NCBI GenBank assembly: GCA_004519485.1
Contig: CP038106.1
Coordinates: forward strand, 569,501 to 633,500
From: Nannochloropsis oceanica
Taxonomy: Eukaryota > Sar > Eustigmatophyceae > Eustigmatales > Monodopsidaceae
Reading direction: 5' to 3'
DNA length: 64,000 nucleotides
Position 1 is the first letter of the stretch. Every line of letters starts with the position of its first letter. The notes below the pieces were generated by a model. It did no database searches. It had not been told where the DNA came from and saw nothing but the letters and a program-made list of their open reading frames with translations. Position numbers and translations under genes: made by a program. This document shows positions 11,930 through 24,965 of this stretch, one piece after another.

Positions 11930-14289
11930 TCAATATAAATTTGGCCGCTGGGGCAAACACAAGTTGAAGAAGGTATTTTTCGAGAAACTATCGGGAGTCC
12001 GCCATCCGCATGCGGTGGCTCGATAGCCTTCCAGGGCAACCTCCTTGCATTGAATTGTTCGTAGGTCCTCAGGGCCCATGTAGTGGGGGTCTAAGATCAA
12101 GAAAGCCACTTCATTCGTGGCCTCATTCCAGTCCACGCCCAATAAAGTGAAAGCTAGACTGCCCCCACCCATCATGATGGGCGTTCCTTGCGTGTCAAAA
12201 TGTGCGGCCAATTCTGCAGCTCTTTCCGCAAGCCCGGGTCCCGAAGGCACTGACAAGGTTCGCCACTGTAAGCCCAAACTTTGACCGAGAAAGAAGCCTA
12301 CTTCCATGCTACCAATCCATTCTCGCGATCCCACAAAGCCGGCGGGCTTGTCCCCTATGGTGACAAGAACTTGTTGAATTTCTCGATGAGTAGGCACTGG
12401 CTCAGTGGTGTAGTGCGACAGCCGGAAAAAGGACACGAGAGTCTGAAGTGATCGATAAGCACAACCCCAGCCCTTGTCATCCACGTGATCTTGCATGTAA
12501 TGATAAAATAGGTAGGATCCATCCACTAGGTGTCGCGTGCCACCAGTGACGCTCGAAGCAGGCAGGCCGAGATGCACATCTTGAAGCCGCTGCGGACCCC
12601 TGGTCAAGATTTCTTTACCGCCGTCTTCGACAACATCAATAACTTGGGAAGGAGCAAGGCGAAGCGCACACGTAGAGCGGAAAAAGGGACGATTTAATGG
12701 CAGCCGCAATCGCTCGTGAAGCGCGCACCGGACCGCCATGAGCTCAGGCCGCCCGTCTTCCTGACCTGGGGCATGTATCCAACCACCGTTTGACCCGCTT
12801 GTGTCGCTGAGTACAATGAGGATAAAAGGCACAGTAATGGAAAGTGGGAACGCGAGTGGAGACGCACGCTCGGAATTCAATGCAGTAGAATCGAATGCAT
12901 GGTAGGATAGTACCTCAACCGAGGAAGAGCCATCACCGTCCGCTGCCGTCGCCGCTGCACACATGATCCGGGCGTACCTCCATGCTCGTTGTAGTCCTTT
13001 GACAAGACTGCTCACCATGATCGAAAATGGTTCTGCGTTGGCCACGTAAACCAGTAGCTCGCCCTTGGCTCGTCGTCGGACGAGTGGCCTGGGAGGCGAG
13101 GGAGCTCCGTCAATACGTGCTACGAGGCCGTGATTGGAGGCGCTGGTTGGAGTAGATGATTGCAGTTGAAGCAGCAGCACGTCCAGTAGGGGACCGATTG
13201 ATGTGTCACACACAAGGTCCTCGAGGGAGGCTGCTGTTGTCACGGTGCTGGTTTCATCAACAGCATGTCCAGTTTGACCGCTGCCCTTCCCGCCGCCTCC
13301 TTTCTTTTTATGCCTCTTGATCTTTTTGACGGTTCTTCTGGTAGTACGTGTCGCATCTGTCGTTGATGATGATGCTGCTGCTGCAGCTGCTCCTGCCATG
13401 GCCGCATGTGCGAAGATGTCGTGGAATGTGACCCCTGAAGACGGCAGTGAGGAGGGGAAAGAAGAGGAAGACCAGGGGCCGTGAAGAGGCACTGGCAGAA
13501 TCATCGGCCCCGTTGCCCCACTGGCATCGCTCGCTGCTGTGAAGAACAAATTCACGTTGTCGCCCGGAAAATTGCTGTCAAGAGCGTTGTCGTCATTTTG
13601 CATGGAGCGATTCCATGAGAGGCGCAACACGACGTACTCCTTTGCCAGCAGGTCCTGCCCTTCCACGGCTTCGGTAGCGACCGAGTTTCCCTTGTGCGTG
13701 CAAAGAATGCATTGTTAATAGAAAAGAGAGACAATTTGGTCTATTTGTAACATTTATCCTGCTACCGTTGAACAAAAAATCCTCCAGTGTGTCTACCTGC
13801 GTGTCTTGGAGAGAGACTGTGCCTAAGGCGCATTCGGCAAGCAAGCTTGACGTTGACAGCCCCAGCTCCTTGCACACAGCCGCTGTCCGTACAAAAGAAT
13901 CGCCATAGATGCCTACAATTTCTAGACCTGCTGGCAGGTGATGCTCGAGCTCCTGAGTATGGGAGAGAGAGGAGGTGAGAGGGTCCGTGCGTGCGTGGGT
14001 GGGCTGCGAAGAACACCCCGAGAACGCTTCACTTGCTCATCCTCCCAATGATAGAGTAACCTTCAACCAGCCGTCTTACCTGCATATCCTCTCTCCATGT
14101 CCCACAGCCCGGTCGCTTGGCCAGGGCACCCAAGATATCCGGAAAGCTGCGGCCAGGACATGCAGCGTGGCCCAGCAGATAGCCTTGCTCTTCTCGTTCG
14201 GAGCCGCCCACAAGCCAAAGCAAGGTACCTTGGGCGATCCGGCAAGTAGATGCAGGCTGCTCCGTGGGCTCGTTGTTGTCCTCGGCCAT
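11930..14289 (-). CDS. UFSP2: Ufm1-specific protease 2
   Basis: This cysteine protease matures UFM1 and removes it from targets at the ER. Exons are 14080-14289, 13752-13952 and 11930-13690, giving 723 aa. The second donor (GTTACA) is weak but is the only one that keeps phase. The catalytic C-terminal domain has DKGWGCAYRS with the nucleophile at Cys547, SREWIGSMEVGF, then LDPHY with Asp671 and His673. Together these form the UFSP C78 signature. The N-terminal half carries a lysine-rich, alanine-rich insert (about 13290-13420) of low complexity. The start is the ATG opening MAEDNNEPTEQ; no earlier in-frame ATG is seen. It ends 119 bases from the convergent IFT144 gene. Its presence implies that a UFMylation pathway operates in this alga. 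Confidence 0.88.
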
Positions 14290-14675
14290 TGCGCCTGTCA
14301 GGATCGGCGGTCGGAAAGGAGGCAATGATTGTATACGTATGAAATTGGAATCATTGGCGAAGGTTGAAGCTATTTTGGGGAAGGAGAAATGTCAGAAAGG
14401 GGGGTGGGAGATGGGCGAGGGGAGGCAGGCCACAAAGAACAAAATCAGAGCGACCGTACCAGGACAACTAAGAGCTCTACGCTCATATTACAAGCCTCTT
14501 TCCTCATTTGTCTTATTCCATCAAGGGGCGCTTGGCATCCTTTCCACCCTCTCGATCAAAACCTCCCCACCACCCAGTTCCCCCCTCCCGTATCTCTCTC
14601 CTCGCTTTGCCATATTCCCTATACATGCCACCGTCTCCACATCAACCATACACTATGTCCATCCAATCAAAGTTC
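14290..14675. other. Spacer between UFSP2 and the PrsW-like gene
   Basis: About 390 bases lie between two minus-strand genes. The spacer should hold the UFSP2 promoter and the 3' end of the PrsW-like gene. No coding signal is seen. Confidence 0.45.
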
Positions 14676-16310
14676 CTAAAAGTCGTAATTGGCGTACCGT
14701 ATCTTTACCTGCTTGCTCAACAAGTAATGCCTAAACATGATATACCCTAACACCCTGGCCAACACCGCAAACCACACCAACCCCCACACAGCCTTCCAAA
14801 TCTGCTGCAATGCCGTCGCGTAATCCGGGGCACTTAATGCCTGCAGCTGCATCTCCGTCCAAGGCGAGGACGATGCCCACTTAAACACAGGCTTCATGCC
14901 CCTAAAATTCGCCATGGAATGCAATATGACGGCAGGCGCCAGCAATCTAAACCACGACATCCGTTCGCCCAGTATATCCTGCCTCACCAAATTTAGCGCG
15001 GTGAAGGCCCCGCACAGCTCATGGACAGGGAAAAAGCCTCGAGCCAAAGCGAAGAAAGGCTTCGACGTGTCCTCGGGTTTAGTGTACATAAGGATACGGC
15101 GGGCGTTGTCTGCGGCCTTTAGGCCTAGAGATGCTGCTGTCATGTATACGAGAGTGGAGTGCACGCTGTCCGGCCGACGGTACCGACGACTGCCAGAACC
15201 CGCGGAAAAGGGGGCGAGTAAAAGGGAGAAAATGAGGGAAAGGAGGCTCCGGAGGGGCCGGCGGCGCCAGCGTTGGGTGGTGGTCATGGATGAGGAGAGG
15301 CCACCGCTGGTGCTGAAAGGAGAGAAGGGAGAAGTGGCTTGGTCAGCAGCTCCTGAAGAACTTGACGTCCTCGACTGTTGGCGGTGCTGCTGCTGCTTCT
15401 GGCGGCGCTGCAGGAGCTGCTCCTCCCTCTCGTCTTCCTGCATGGTAGTAGTGGGTCGAATCCAGGATCCCCACCGGAAACAAAGTAACTTGGCCGCCTC
15501 TTCGATGACAGGACTGGCAAGACAATTGATCATTAAATCGGCAACTAGTAAGGTAAGGAGTCGAGGACGGTACCCCGTGCAATCACTCTTCCACACCCAT
15601 GGTAAATGAATCGAAGGGATCTCAGGGCACGACGCATGCATCCCCGGTTCGAGTTTCTTAAAAGCCAGCAGTTTCAAACCGGTTGCCACCACAATCTCCC
15701 CTAGAAAAACACCCACATACCCCGCAGTCGCCGCCGTAAAGAATGTCTGAATCAAATGATTGATATTGATTTCCCTCGCATTGTACATGAGGCCCAACAA
15801 GAGGAGTGGCCAGGCCAAGGAGGCCGATACTAGCAATAAGTTCGTCTTGAACAAATAGTTGTAATGTTGGGTTGGGGAATTTCGAGGGACGACAGCCAGA
15901 TATGCCAACCCTGATGCAGCCAGCATCAAGGACCCTAATCGAGCAACAGACGCCATTGACAGGATTCGGGAGGGGTAATCGTCGAGGAGGAGGGAGAGAT
16001 CTTCCCCGCCACTGCCGGGAAAGACGCGAGGGGTGAGTTCCATCATATTCCCGTCGTTGCGGTAGACTACGAGCCTTTCGTCTCTGTAGAGAGGTATGGG
16101 GCCCGTGTTCCCCTCTCCTCCCTGTTGCCGCTGTTGTTGTTGTTGGTGCTGCTGCTGCGGCTGCGCTGCTTGTTGCTGTTGGGCGGATTGCTGTTGCTGT
16201 TGCTGCTGTTGATGTAGGCTAGACGGACCCCAATAAAAGCCTTGCTGTTGCGAATCATCCCCTAGCCCCTCCCCCACCCCTACAGCTATCTGCTCTCCCT
16301 GCGCCGCACC

Positions 16311-16362
<52 letters not shown>

Positions 16363-17278
16363 GGCGGCGCTTGTAGTTGCTGCTGCTTGCCACCTCCTTG
16401 ACCCTGTTGCTGCGGGGGCACTGGCCCAAAGCCACCCATGCTAGTTGCTTCACCCCCTCCCCCGCCTCCTCCTCCCTCCGAGTTGAACGACCGTGACACC
16501 CGTCGACGAGGGTTGGTATTGAATTCTCCCCAAGCCCCGACACCTCCGTAATCGCTCTCTTCCAAATCCTGAAGCAAGCGTTGCAGCGTCCGGTACTTTG
16601 GTTGAGCGAGAGGCTTCTTAGGTCCTCCTCCTCCTCCGCTTCCTCCTTTCCTACTTGCGGCATTGTTGCTGCCATCACTACCCACACCATATGGCCCTCC
16701 ACTTCGGCCTTTCCCTACTCCTCCCTGCGGTTGACGCGACGAAGCGGAGGAGGTAGAAGAGGGCGATGACGGAGAGGAGGAGGAGGGCCCGCCGTTTGCA
16801 TTACTGCCCGTTGCGCCCCCCCGCCCATTACCGCGACCATCGTTTTTGCGATTGTTCCCAGCATTGAGGGGGCTTGAGGTGCTGCCGCTGAAATAGCCAC
16901 GACTGGAGGGTGATACGGAGGTAGCGCCTGCGAATTGTGATGAAGAGGGAGAGACACAGAGTGAGTGGATATGATGAGAATATGCGACGTGATGGGGTGG
17001 TGAGAACGGGCGTTGTTTGTGTGTGTTATATGCCAAAAAGGGAGGAAAGACGATGACATCAGGGGAGGACGAAGCCTCCAGGAGCACATCCAAACAGCAC
17101 AAGACAAGAATGATTTCGAGCCATGAGCATTTAAGACAAAGCGTCCCGGCTTCCCAATGCCCCTTATTCCCTCATGCAGCCCCAAGAGACTATCAGACTC
17201 ACCAGTGCCAGGAGGCAAAATGCAACAGCCACCCAGGAGTAGGGACAACAATGCTACTCCTTGCCGCCGTCTCTTCAT
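14676..17278 (-). CDS. PrsW-like glutamic intramembrane protease with glutamine-rich N-terminal domain
   Basis: Exons are 17203-17278 and 14676-16927, spliced inside a Gly codon, giving 775 aa. MKRRRQGVALLSLLLGGCC is a likely signal peptide. About 300 residues of low-complexity Gly/Ser and Gln follow, including a run of about 20 Gln at 16310-16362. The C-terminal half has roughly seven to eight hydrophobic helices. Within them are PVIEEAAKLLCF (an EExxK motif), HELCGAF and VILHSMANF (HxxxN), the three elements of the PrsW/CPBP protease superfamily. A cytosolic-looking Ser/Arg/Gln loop interrupts the membrane core. PrsW in Bacillus cuts an anti-sigma factor; the substrate here is unknown. An in-frame ATG 39 bases upstream is possible but would bury the signal peptide. 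Confidence 0.7.
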
Positions 17279-18162
17279 GCTCTGGCCGCTGCTGCTGCCT
17301 CGACTGTTTGTCTTCATTCTTAATTCGCATTCGACCTCGTAGTGATGCGGGGTCCTCATTTTGGTTCGGTTACGACAATTCCTGTTGTGGTTTGGTCCCG
17401 ATGGAATGGGGTGATGATAATGCTGCGAATCTCTTCACCCTGCTTCCGCTCAGGCCAACGACGCCAGGGCCATGAAGCGCTGACGATGATGCTGTCGGTT
17501 GTGTACTGCGTGAGACAACGGGATTGGCAGGTTGTTCTTAGGGAGCTCATGATTGAGTCTCGATCGATATACCTCATGTCACTGCAAAGGCCAAGGCGCC
17601 TTATAAGTCATCTCATCAGCGAGGCTGAGCGCGGCGTTTGCCTGCGGGCGACTCTAGTTTTCTCGTCAAACTCGGCATCCCACCACGTCGCGTGCGTTTT
17701 GTTTTTAGAAGACAAATAGCCTAAGCATAGCACTCTGATTTGATGGCCTCAGAATGTGCAAGGTAAATGAAGCGGGCAACTATGTATTTCGCAGGATACG
17801 AAAGTCTTCAGGGTTTCTAACTTTGTGGGGGGGCAGCCTGTACATGCGCTTTTTTGTGCTTTGCTTCTCGCGCTCGCTCACACCTTTGGTTGCCGTTGAT
17901 TAGTCTCGTCAGGGGTTACGGTGCCTAATGAAGCACTGCATAGGTCTTTTTAGTTGAGACTGCAGGCCTGTTGCTACTCTTCTCCTTAGAGATAGAGGGT
18001 GTTGCCAAGAAATAGGGATCAAGACATTAATTACATATTCCAAGGCAAGGGCCCGTTTCTAACATCAGAGCGCGGTCGCCCCCTTGCTGACTCTCTGCTC
18101 TCCTCCCCCCCTCCACACCTATCCCTACACCTGAACTTACAGGCAGGCGGCCTGTGAGGGAC
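17279..18162. other. Divergent upstream region, PrsW-like gene and CCCH gene
   Basis: About 880 bases lie between two diverging start codons. Open frames at 17342-17719 are not family-like. A pyrimidine-rich run with an acceptor-like end near 18140 precedes the CCCH start, so a 5' untranslated intron is possible. No gene is seen. Confidence 0.45.
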
Positions 18163-20684
18163 ATGGTGGAAATGAATATGGAAATTTCAGGCCAGGATTA
18201 TCCCTTGTATCACGGTGGGGAGGAGCAAGGTAAGGCGGGGGACCCAAACTGGCAAAATGTACGGTCGTTGATGTGGATACCGGGCGAGGCGCTCTTTGTT
18301 GTGCTCTTCTCATCCCTTGGCTTTCCCATGTATATATATACAGGGGAGGAAGACGGCATGGGACCTGTCTCCTACCCGCAGCGACCGGGGGAAGTCGAAT
18401 GTCAGTACTATATGAAGACGGGGACGTGCAAGTAAGTCGTTTCGGACAATTTTGGGGTGGATGATGGCCTGGCTGAGAGCGAAGGATGAAGAATTCCACG
18501 AAGAGCACCCAGTGGGCTCTCTTCTGTGAAACAGAGTGTTAAAATGCGCGCGGAGAAGGGAGAGGTTGTTGGACAAGCGCAGAGTGGGGGGTAAAATTTC
18601 ACCGGGAGTGACCACCCCTCCCCTTGCTAAACGGATCTCCTCCCTTCCTTTTTCTCATTTTACTTTGCCTCAGGTATGCAACAAAGTGCAAGTTTCACCA
18701 CCCGCCAGATGTGACACCTAGTTGGGGTACGGTGGCGCCGGCGACGGACGTGACGATCGGATTGAACAAGGAGGTGAGATCCTTACTTTAGACCTCATTT
18801 ACGTGATGAGAAAGGACAAGAGGTTGTGTGGGAGAGAAGCGTGGACACAACTAAAAATTAACAGGGAAATTATAGGGAGGGTCAATAGTGATGCTGAAGC
18901 TGACGCTGCTCATTTGTGGATGTACAGGGGGGGAAAACATCGGGAGAAAGCGAGGCATGACGGAGAATGAAAACGAGGGACGGGAGAGATGGAGGGAAGG
19001 AGAAAGAGAAGGAAGAAAAGCGCCGTGCGCTCGTCGTCGACTCAATTTATCAAACAATTTTTCATTTACAAATCAAAACAGTCCTACCCACGGCGGCCGG
19101 GGGAGACGCAGTGCACGTTTTTCCTCAAAACGGGCACATGCAAATATAAGATGTCCTGCAAGTGAGTGTGTACTGGGGCGTGTGGGGGAGGGAGACAGGG
19201 AAACATCGCTGGTACGAGTGCCATTTTAAGACGGAAAAAAACGAGAAGGGCCGAGGGTCATGGTGGATGATGTGGTGCGAATCTGGCGCTAAATCTGTCC
19301 TGTTGCTGCCATCACTCATCCTCCCTCCCTCCCTTCTTCCCTCCCTGCCTCCGCCTTTAGATTCGACCACCCCCCTGAAGCAATTCAACAAACCCTCCAG
19401 CTGCAATCCACGCCCTATCCATTGCGTCCCGGGGAGCTTCAGTGCGCCTACTACCTGAAGACAGGGAAATGCAAATTTGGCGCGACCTGCCGGTTTGATC
19501 ACCCGCCCATGGCCCCCGAACAAGCTGCAGCGCTTGCGGCAGCAGCCGGCCAGTACGCAGCAGCTGCAGCAGCAGCGGCTGCTGGGGGTGTGGTAGGGAA
19601 TGGAGTAGGAGTAGGAGGTAGTGGGCACGTACCACCGCCGGGAGGAGTGGGAGGGGCGGGGGGGCATGCGGCCCATGTGAGGGGGGGGCCAATGGGGTAT
19701 TATGCGCCTCACGAGGGAGGGGCCGGGGGAGGCATGATGGGAATGGTGGCCATGCCTGGTGGGCAGCATATGGTGGGGATGGCGGGGTTCGCCCCCCCTC
19801 CACCTTCCCATTCGTCCCAGCTCCCGCAGCGGCCGGGGGAGAAAGAGTGCACGTTTTTCCTGCGGACTGGCCGATGCCAGTATGGTCTGCGGTGTAAGTT
19901 CCACCATCCGATCGAGAAGGTGCCCGGGGGCATGGTAGCGCTGAATGGGATGGTCGGTGCCCCCCCCCTCCCTCACGCCCCACCTCATCCCCACATGGGA
20001 CCTGCTTTTGCTCACCCTGGTGTGGATGGCTTGTACCCGTCGCCGTACGGCCTCCCTCCCTCGCTCCCTCCCTCCCTCCCTCCGCATGGGCACCATGTCC
20101 AGCAGATGCGAGGGGCAGGGGTTGGGGGAGGGAATGGTGGTATTGGAGGAGCAGGGGGAGGGGGGGATGGACAGTTGCCGTCGAGGCCGGGGCAGGAGGC
20201 ATGTTCGTTTTATTTGAGAACGGGCAAATGCTCTTATGGCTCTGCTTGTCGATTCGATCACCCAAGAGTTGGAGGAGGGTTGTCTAGGGAGACGAGTGTG
20301 GGGGAGGGAGGGAGAGATGGTGGAAGGGGGGAGGGTGGACAGGCCGAGAATGGCGGGAGGGGGGCGGGGAGGGAGGGAGGGAGGGAGGGGGGAGCGGGGG
20401 CAGGTAATGGAGGGGGGGATGGAGGGCAGGGTGGCTACTCGTACCAGCAGGAGGGCGTGCACATGTATGGCGGTAGCCAGCAGGGGGGCTATGGCGGAGG
20501 GGGCCCAGGAGGGTACATGGGCGAGGGAGGGGTGGGGGGAGGAGGAGGGGGTGGAAATGGACATTATCCGGGGGCCGAGGCGTACCAGCAGGCGGCGTTT
20601 ATGGGCTACCCGCCAGTACACCACCACCAGTACGTGGCTCAGACCCAGCAGGCCGTGTACTCGAACTATCGGCAGGCGTCGTAG
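18163..20684 (+). CDS. CCCH zinc-finger RNA-binding protein with five fingers
   Basis: Exons are 18163-18229, 18344-18431, 18674-18773, 19082-19161 and 19361-20684, giving 552 aa. There are five C-x8-C-x5-C-x3-H fingers: CQYYMKTGTC, CTFFLKTGTC, CAYYLKTGKC, CTFFLRTGRC and CSFYLRTGKC. Each is preceded by RPGE/RPGQ and followed by KFHHP or RFDHP. This layout matches plant and heterokont ZFN-type CCCH proteins, which bind RNA or DNA and act in mRNA control. The first two fingers are each interrupted by a phase-2 intron at the same place, after the second cysteine or at the third, which suggests finger duplication. The C-terminal tail is Gly-rich, with GREGG-type repeats from GGGAGG tracts and a few Tyr/Gln motifs. 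An AATAAA signal follows at about 20802. The target RNAs cannot be inferred. Confidence 0.88.
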
Positions 20685-22455
20685 GTCGTGGGGAGGGAGG
20701 AAGGGAGGGAGGGAGGGAAGAATGGAGGGGTTAACGAGGCATAGGGCCGGGAAGGAAGGTAGGAATTAGGAGACGTAGCAGGGACGACGGCACATGCGCA
20801 GGAAATAAACATCAGTGTCAACGGTAACAGCGACAGCAGCAGCAGCGATAGTCACAAGAAGGAGAGGTTGACGACGGAGGCGGTGATGACAGCAGCTTCC
20901 GCAACAGTATGCGCAGCAGCAGCAGTAGGATCAAAGGAAAGAGTGACTTCCCACCGCTTATATAATTGAAGGGAAGCGGCGGGAAGAAGAAGCGAGAGTA
21001 GGGAGGGAAATTAGGGGGAGGGAGTGATGGAGGTAGGGAAAATCTTAATGACCTCCGGAGTAGGCCCTTGGACACTCTCCATCTTTCTGAAATACCTTAG
21101 TTCAACGTCATCATAATCTTGTTGTCTGGCAAGAGAGCAACTTTTAATGTTTTCGCATTTTTCTTAAATTAATTCATTTATAAAAACTAAACATTATGCG
21201 ACGGGAAGAAGAAGAGGGAGTAGGGGGACATTGATTATGTGGGAAAACAGAAGAAAGCATAGCTCCATGACGGAGGATGCATTCGGAAAGTTGAAAGAAG
21301 AGAATAAATGAGGAGGAAGGGAGTGAGGAAGTGTGCGACGTAAGTTTAGTGCAGAGTAGCAGCAGAGCCGCGGTGTGATGCGAAAGGCAACAAACGAAAG
21401 AAAGTGAGCAAGACAGAGAAAGACGAAGACCACAGCACAAGTCACTGACATTGATAATAGGCTGGATTGGCTCTGTGTCGATGAAGAAGAAGAACTAGCA
21501 GGAGTGGGTAGAGGAGGAGGAAGCCGGAGACATAGGAAAAAAGGGTAAGGCACCAGTGGTGATATACATATTTATTTTACAATTACTATTTAAAACCTGG
21601 TGAGTCCCTGCCTGAAACATCCTACATCAAAATCTTCCCCCCCCCCTTCCCACTCCCCCTCGTCCTCCACCGCCTGCCCCGCCCTCTGTGAAGGCCAGCA
21701 TTGGGCCCAGAGAGGATGGGAGGTGACTTTTTTGTAAGGATAGCGGGTTAACGGAAGAGGAGGAGGAAGAGAGCGAGCAGAAGACAGATGAGGAAGAAGT
21801 GAAATTTTTGTGCGTGTTTTTTGGGGGTCATCAGTGAGTGAGAGAGGGTGAGACGGAAATTGAGACTGATGGAGGCCCAATGGACGGATGATGATGACGG
21901 ATGACAAAGGAGAAGAAAAGTACACCACAGTGTCCCGCGTTCAGAGAAAGAAGAAGAGGGAAATGTGCGACCGGACCTGGCAAAGATTGGTGGGAGATAG
22001 AAAAAATGCAGGAGGGATTCAGAAAATCGAAGGGGAGGTGGGAGGGAGAGGAACGAGCTTGCAGTGCGTTAGAGGAAAAAGAGGGAAACGGAAAGGCGTG
22101 GGGCACATGAAGGCATGTGATGGTGGTCGTGCAAGTCGGTGTTGTCGGGTATCGCGTGGACCCGGATAAGCACGGGGAAGAATCAGTGAGTCGTAGATAT
22201 CCATGTGTGCACCTCAAACACAACAAGGCTCCTTCCGTTAGGCAAGGAAAGAACGAAAGTCAACCGCAATCAACGTCCTGAAAAATCTTGTTCACTTGAT
22301 ACCATAGGAACATGTGCATGCGTACGTACTTTCTTTCTCCTTAATTTGGATTTCCTCTCATCTTCCTCTCATCCACCCTCCTTCTTCTTTCCCTTCCCCT
22401 TCCTTTTCCTGCTCCTCTTCCTCATGCTCTCTGCCCCCTGCTCCCTCCCTCCACC
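20685..22455. other. Long tail-to-tail region, no gene recognised
   Basis: About 1.8 kb lies between the convergent CCCH and cysteinyl-tRNA synthetase genes. The plus strand is purine-rich (GAGG/GAAG), which opens spurious Ser/Pro/Leu frames on the minus strand. A poly(A)-like AATAAA follows the CCCH stop near 20802. It is the largest gene-poor stretch in the left half. I see no conserved protein or RNA in it. Confidence 0.5.
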
Positions 22456-24372
22456 CTACCCCTCCTTCATGATCTGCACCTCTCCCCCCTTCACATCCTT
22501 TAAAATCACCCCAAATTTACTCTTCAACGCATCCCTACATCCATCTGCCTCCCCCCAGATTTTATTCTCCTTCGCCTTTCCCCTCCTCCTTACTAACTCC
22601 TGCGCTTCCACAGGCAAGTCTTTCAAAGCCACAATCACCGGTCCCCCTCCCTCCTCCCCTCCCTCTACCCCCCCCTCCACTGAGGGAGGGTCATAAAAAA
22701 TCCCCAACACTTCATCCATCCTTTCCAAAGCCACCAAAACCTCGCGGGCCTCCGAGGGAGGGAGGAAGGGAGGGGTCGATTTTAACGCTTTCTCCGCGCC
22801 TTTCACCAAAGTAAACAAGGCAGCCGCGGCCCTTGGTGTATTCAAATCATCCGCCATCCCCGCCTCAAACCCCTTCAAAGCTTTCTCAATCACATCCTTC
22901 ATCCCAAACCCTCCCTCGTCCTCCTTCCCTTTCTCCACCACATCCAGCAAACGTTTTCTCAATTTATCCAGCCTCATCACCGTCTTCTTTGCCCCCTCCA
23001 GGCCCTCCTTGTTAAAATTCAACGGACTCCGGTATTGGCTCGTAACGACCAAATACCGAAACGCTCTTAACTCCAACCCTCCCTTCAAGCTCCCCTTCAA
23101 CGTGAGGAAATTCCCCTTACTCTTCGACATCTTCTCATTTTCCACATTCACAAACCCGTTGTGGACCCAACAGTTACAAAACCGTTTCCCTCCATTCGCC
23201 GCTTCGCTCTGTGCCACCTCATTTTCATGATGAGGGAAAACCAAATCAACCCCTCCCGCGTGCACATCTACAGTTAACCCCAGATATGTCCTCGCCATAG
23301 CACTACACTCGATGTGCCACCCCGGCCGACCCTTTCCCAGTGCCGTCTCCCAAAACACAGGCCCGTCTTCCTCTTTGTACGCCTTCCACAGCGCAAAATC
23401 CTTTGCGTCCCCCTTCTCTGCAACATACTCGTCTGCATCGTTGATTCCTCCCCCCTCCCCTGCCCCTCTTTCCATGCCTGAGAAATCCAGCCGAGCCAAT
23501 TTCCCGTAAGCGGGGAATTTGTTAACACGGAAATAGACGGAACCTTGGCTTTCGTAAGCGAAACCCCTGGACAGACGAGGGAGGGATGGAGAGAAGGAGG
23601 GAGGGAGGGAAGGCGGACAGAAATTGTTGTGATGAGATCAGAGGTAATTTAAAAAGAGAAATTTATAAGGAGGAGGAGGCCGCTGAGACAATTATGAGGG
23701 AGGGAGGAGATACGCTGCATTGAAGGGAAGGAAGGAGGGAGGAAGCACCTACCGTTCCATCAATTCCTGCACCATATGAACTATGTCATCAATGTGCTCC
23801 GTCGCCCGCGGGTAGCGACTTGCAGGCACGATATTCAATGCCTTCAAATCTTCAAAGAATACTTGGGCGTATTTTTCCGTCAGCTCCGGCAAGGATATTT
23901 TGTCCCTCGCCATCCTCTTGATTATTTTATCGTCCACATCCGTTAAATTACATATATGTTCGACGCTATAACCCGAGTAAAGCAGCCACCGCTTAAGCAC
24001 GTCATAGGTGAGAAAGGCACGAAAATTTCCGATGTGCGCGTAGTCGTAGATGGTAGGGCCACAGCTGTAGAAGGAGACTTTGCTGGGTTCCTCTGGGGAG
24101 AGGGAAGGGGAGGGGGAGGGAGGGAGGGAGGGAGGGCAGGTGAATATGATGGGTAAGTGAGAACGGAAGAAATTGAGTATGCAAAGATTCGCTTCACTAA
24201 GTGTGAAAGCAGAAATGAAGGGAACAGCTACACATGCTGGAAGAAATGACAGGAAGGGAAGGCACGTACCGGTCTTGAATGGCTCCTTTTTTCTGGAGGC
24301 CGTGTTGTAGAGCTGGAAAGGTATGTCGCTTGTCAATAGTTTGCGGGACAGGGCATTATTATCAGCAGCCAT
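22456..24372 (-). CDS. CARS: Cysteinyl-tRNA synthetase
   Basis: This class I synthetase charges tRNA-Cys. Exons are 24270-24372, 23753-24092 and 22456-23566, in phase, giving 517 aa. Motifs appear in order: FYSCGPTIYDYAHIGNFR (zinc Cys and the HIGH-type HIGN), HICNLTDVDDKIIKR, WHIECSAM (zinc Cys), DLVFPHHENEVAQSEA (zinc His/Glu), and KMSKSKGNF. The length and the absence of the large cytosolic insertion make it bacterial in type. The N-terminus (MAADNNALSRKL) is short and not an obvious targeting peptide, so compartment is uncertain. Both introns contain CCCTCCCT tracts on the sense strand. The divergent neighbour begins about 590 bases away. Confidence 0.93.
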
Positions 24373-24965
24373 CGCGGTAGATGAAGCAGAAGCACGCGAG
24401 GTGGCAATCCTGTGCTCATGTGTGGATGTGGTATCGACGGTAAGTAAGGTGGTCGAAGGAAAGTATCATCCATAATCCCTGCTTACTTGGCTGTCCAACG
24501 TTCACACACGTTGATGCATGCCCGTCTTACCTTGGTGGATATCGAATAAAGGAATATAACGACAGGCTAAAAGGAGATAAGAAGGCTTGGACGGTGCTGG
24601 GCTGACCCAGGACGAGTAGCAGGAGGAGAAAGGGGAGGGCATGCTGGAGATGGGGAGGCTCGTAGGGCTTGAATATGCTGCGAGGTCTTGGTAATGGTGG
24701 AGGTCTTGGAGCCACAGCCATAGCTGAGCTAGTGCCCCGCAGTAAAGGCAGCTCCCCTCTTCTTGCTCCGTTCCCCCTGTGTTTGTCCAATCGCGTAAAT
24801 TGTAAGGTTGCCTGAAAAGGGGAAATGAGGGGCGGTTGAGGCTGCTGCTTGCTCTCTTTGAAGTTTTGATGTATCCCTTGCCTTCCGTACCACACAAACG
24901 CTCAGGCCACCCAGCCCACTTACGCCTACGACACATACAGGCTCGCCACGCAGGCCTATATCACC
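24373..24965. promoter_or_regulatory. Shared upstream region, CARS and the 216-aa plastid preprotein
   Basis: This region lies between divergent start codons and is therefore the presumed promoter region for both genes. Leucine/serine-rich frames on the minus strand are not supported by any family resemblance. Confidence 0.4.

Noticed and set aside
20236-20769. Open frame rich in Arg, Gly and Glu overlapping the CCCH gene.
   Set aside because: It is the shadow of the GGGAGG-rich coding tail of the CCCH protein in another frame.
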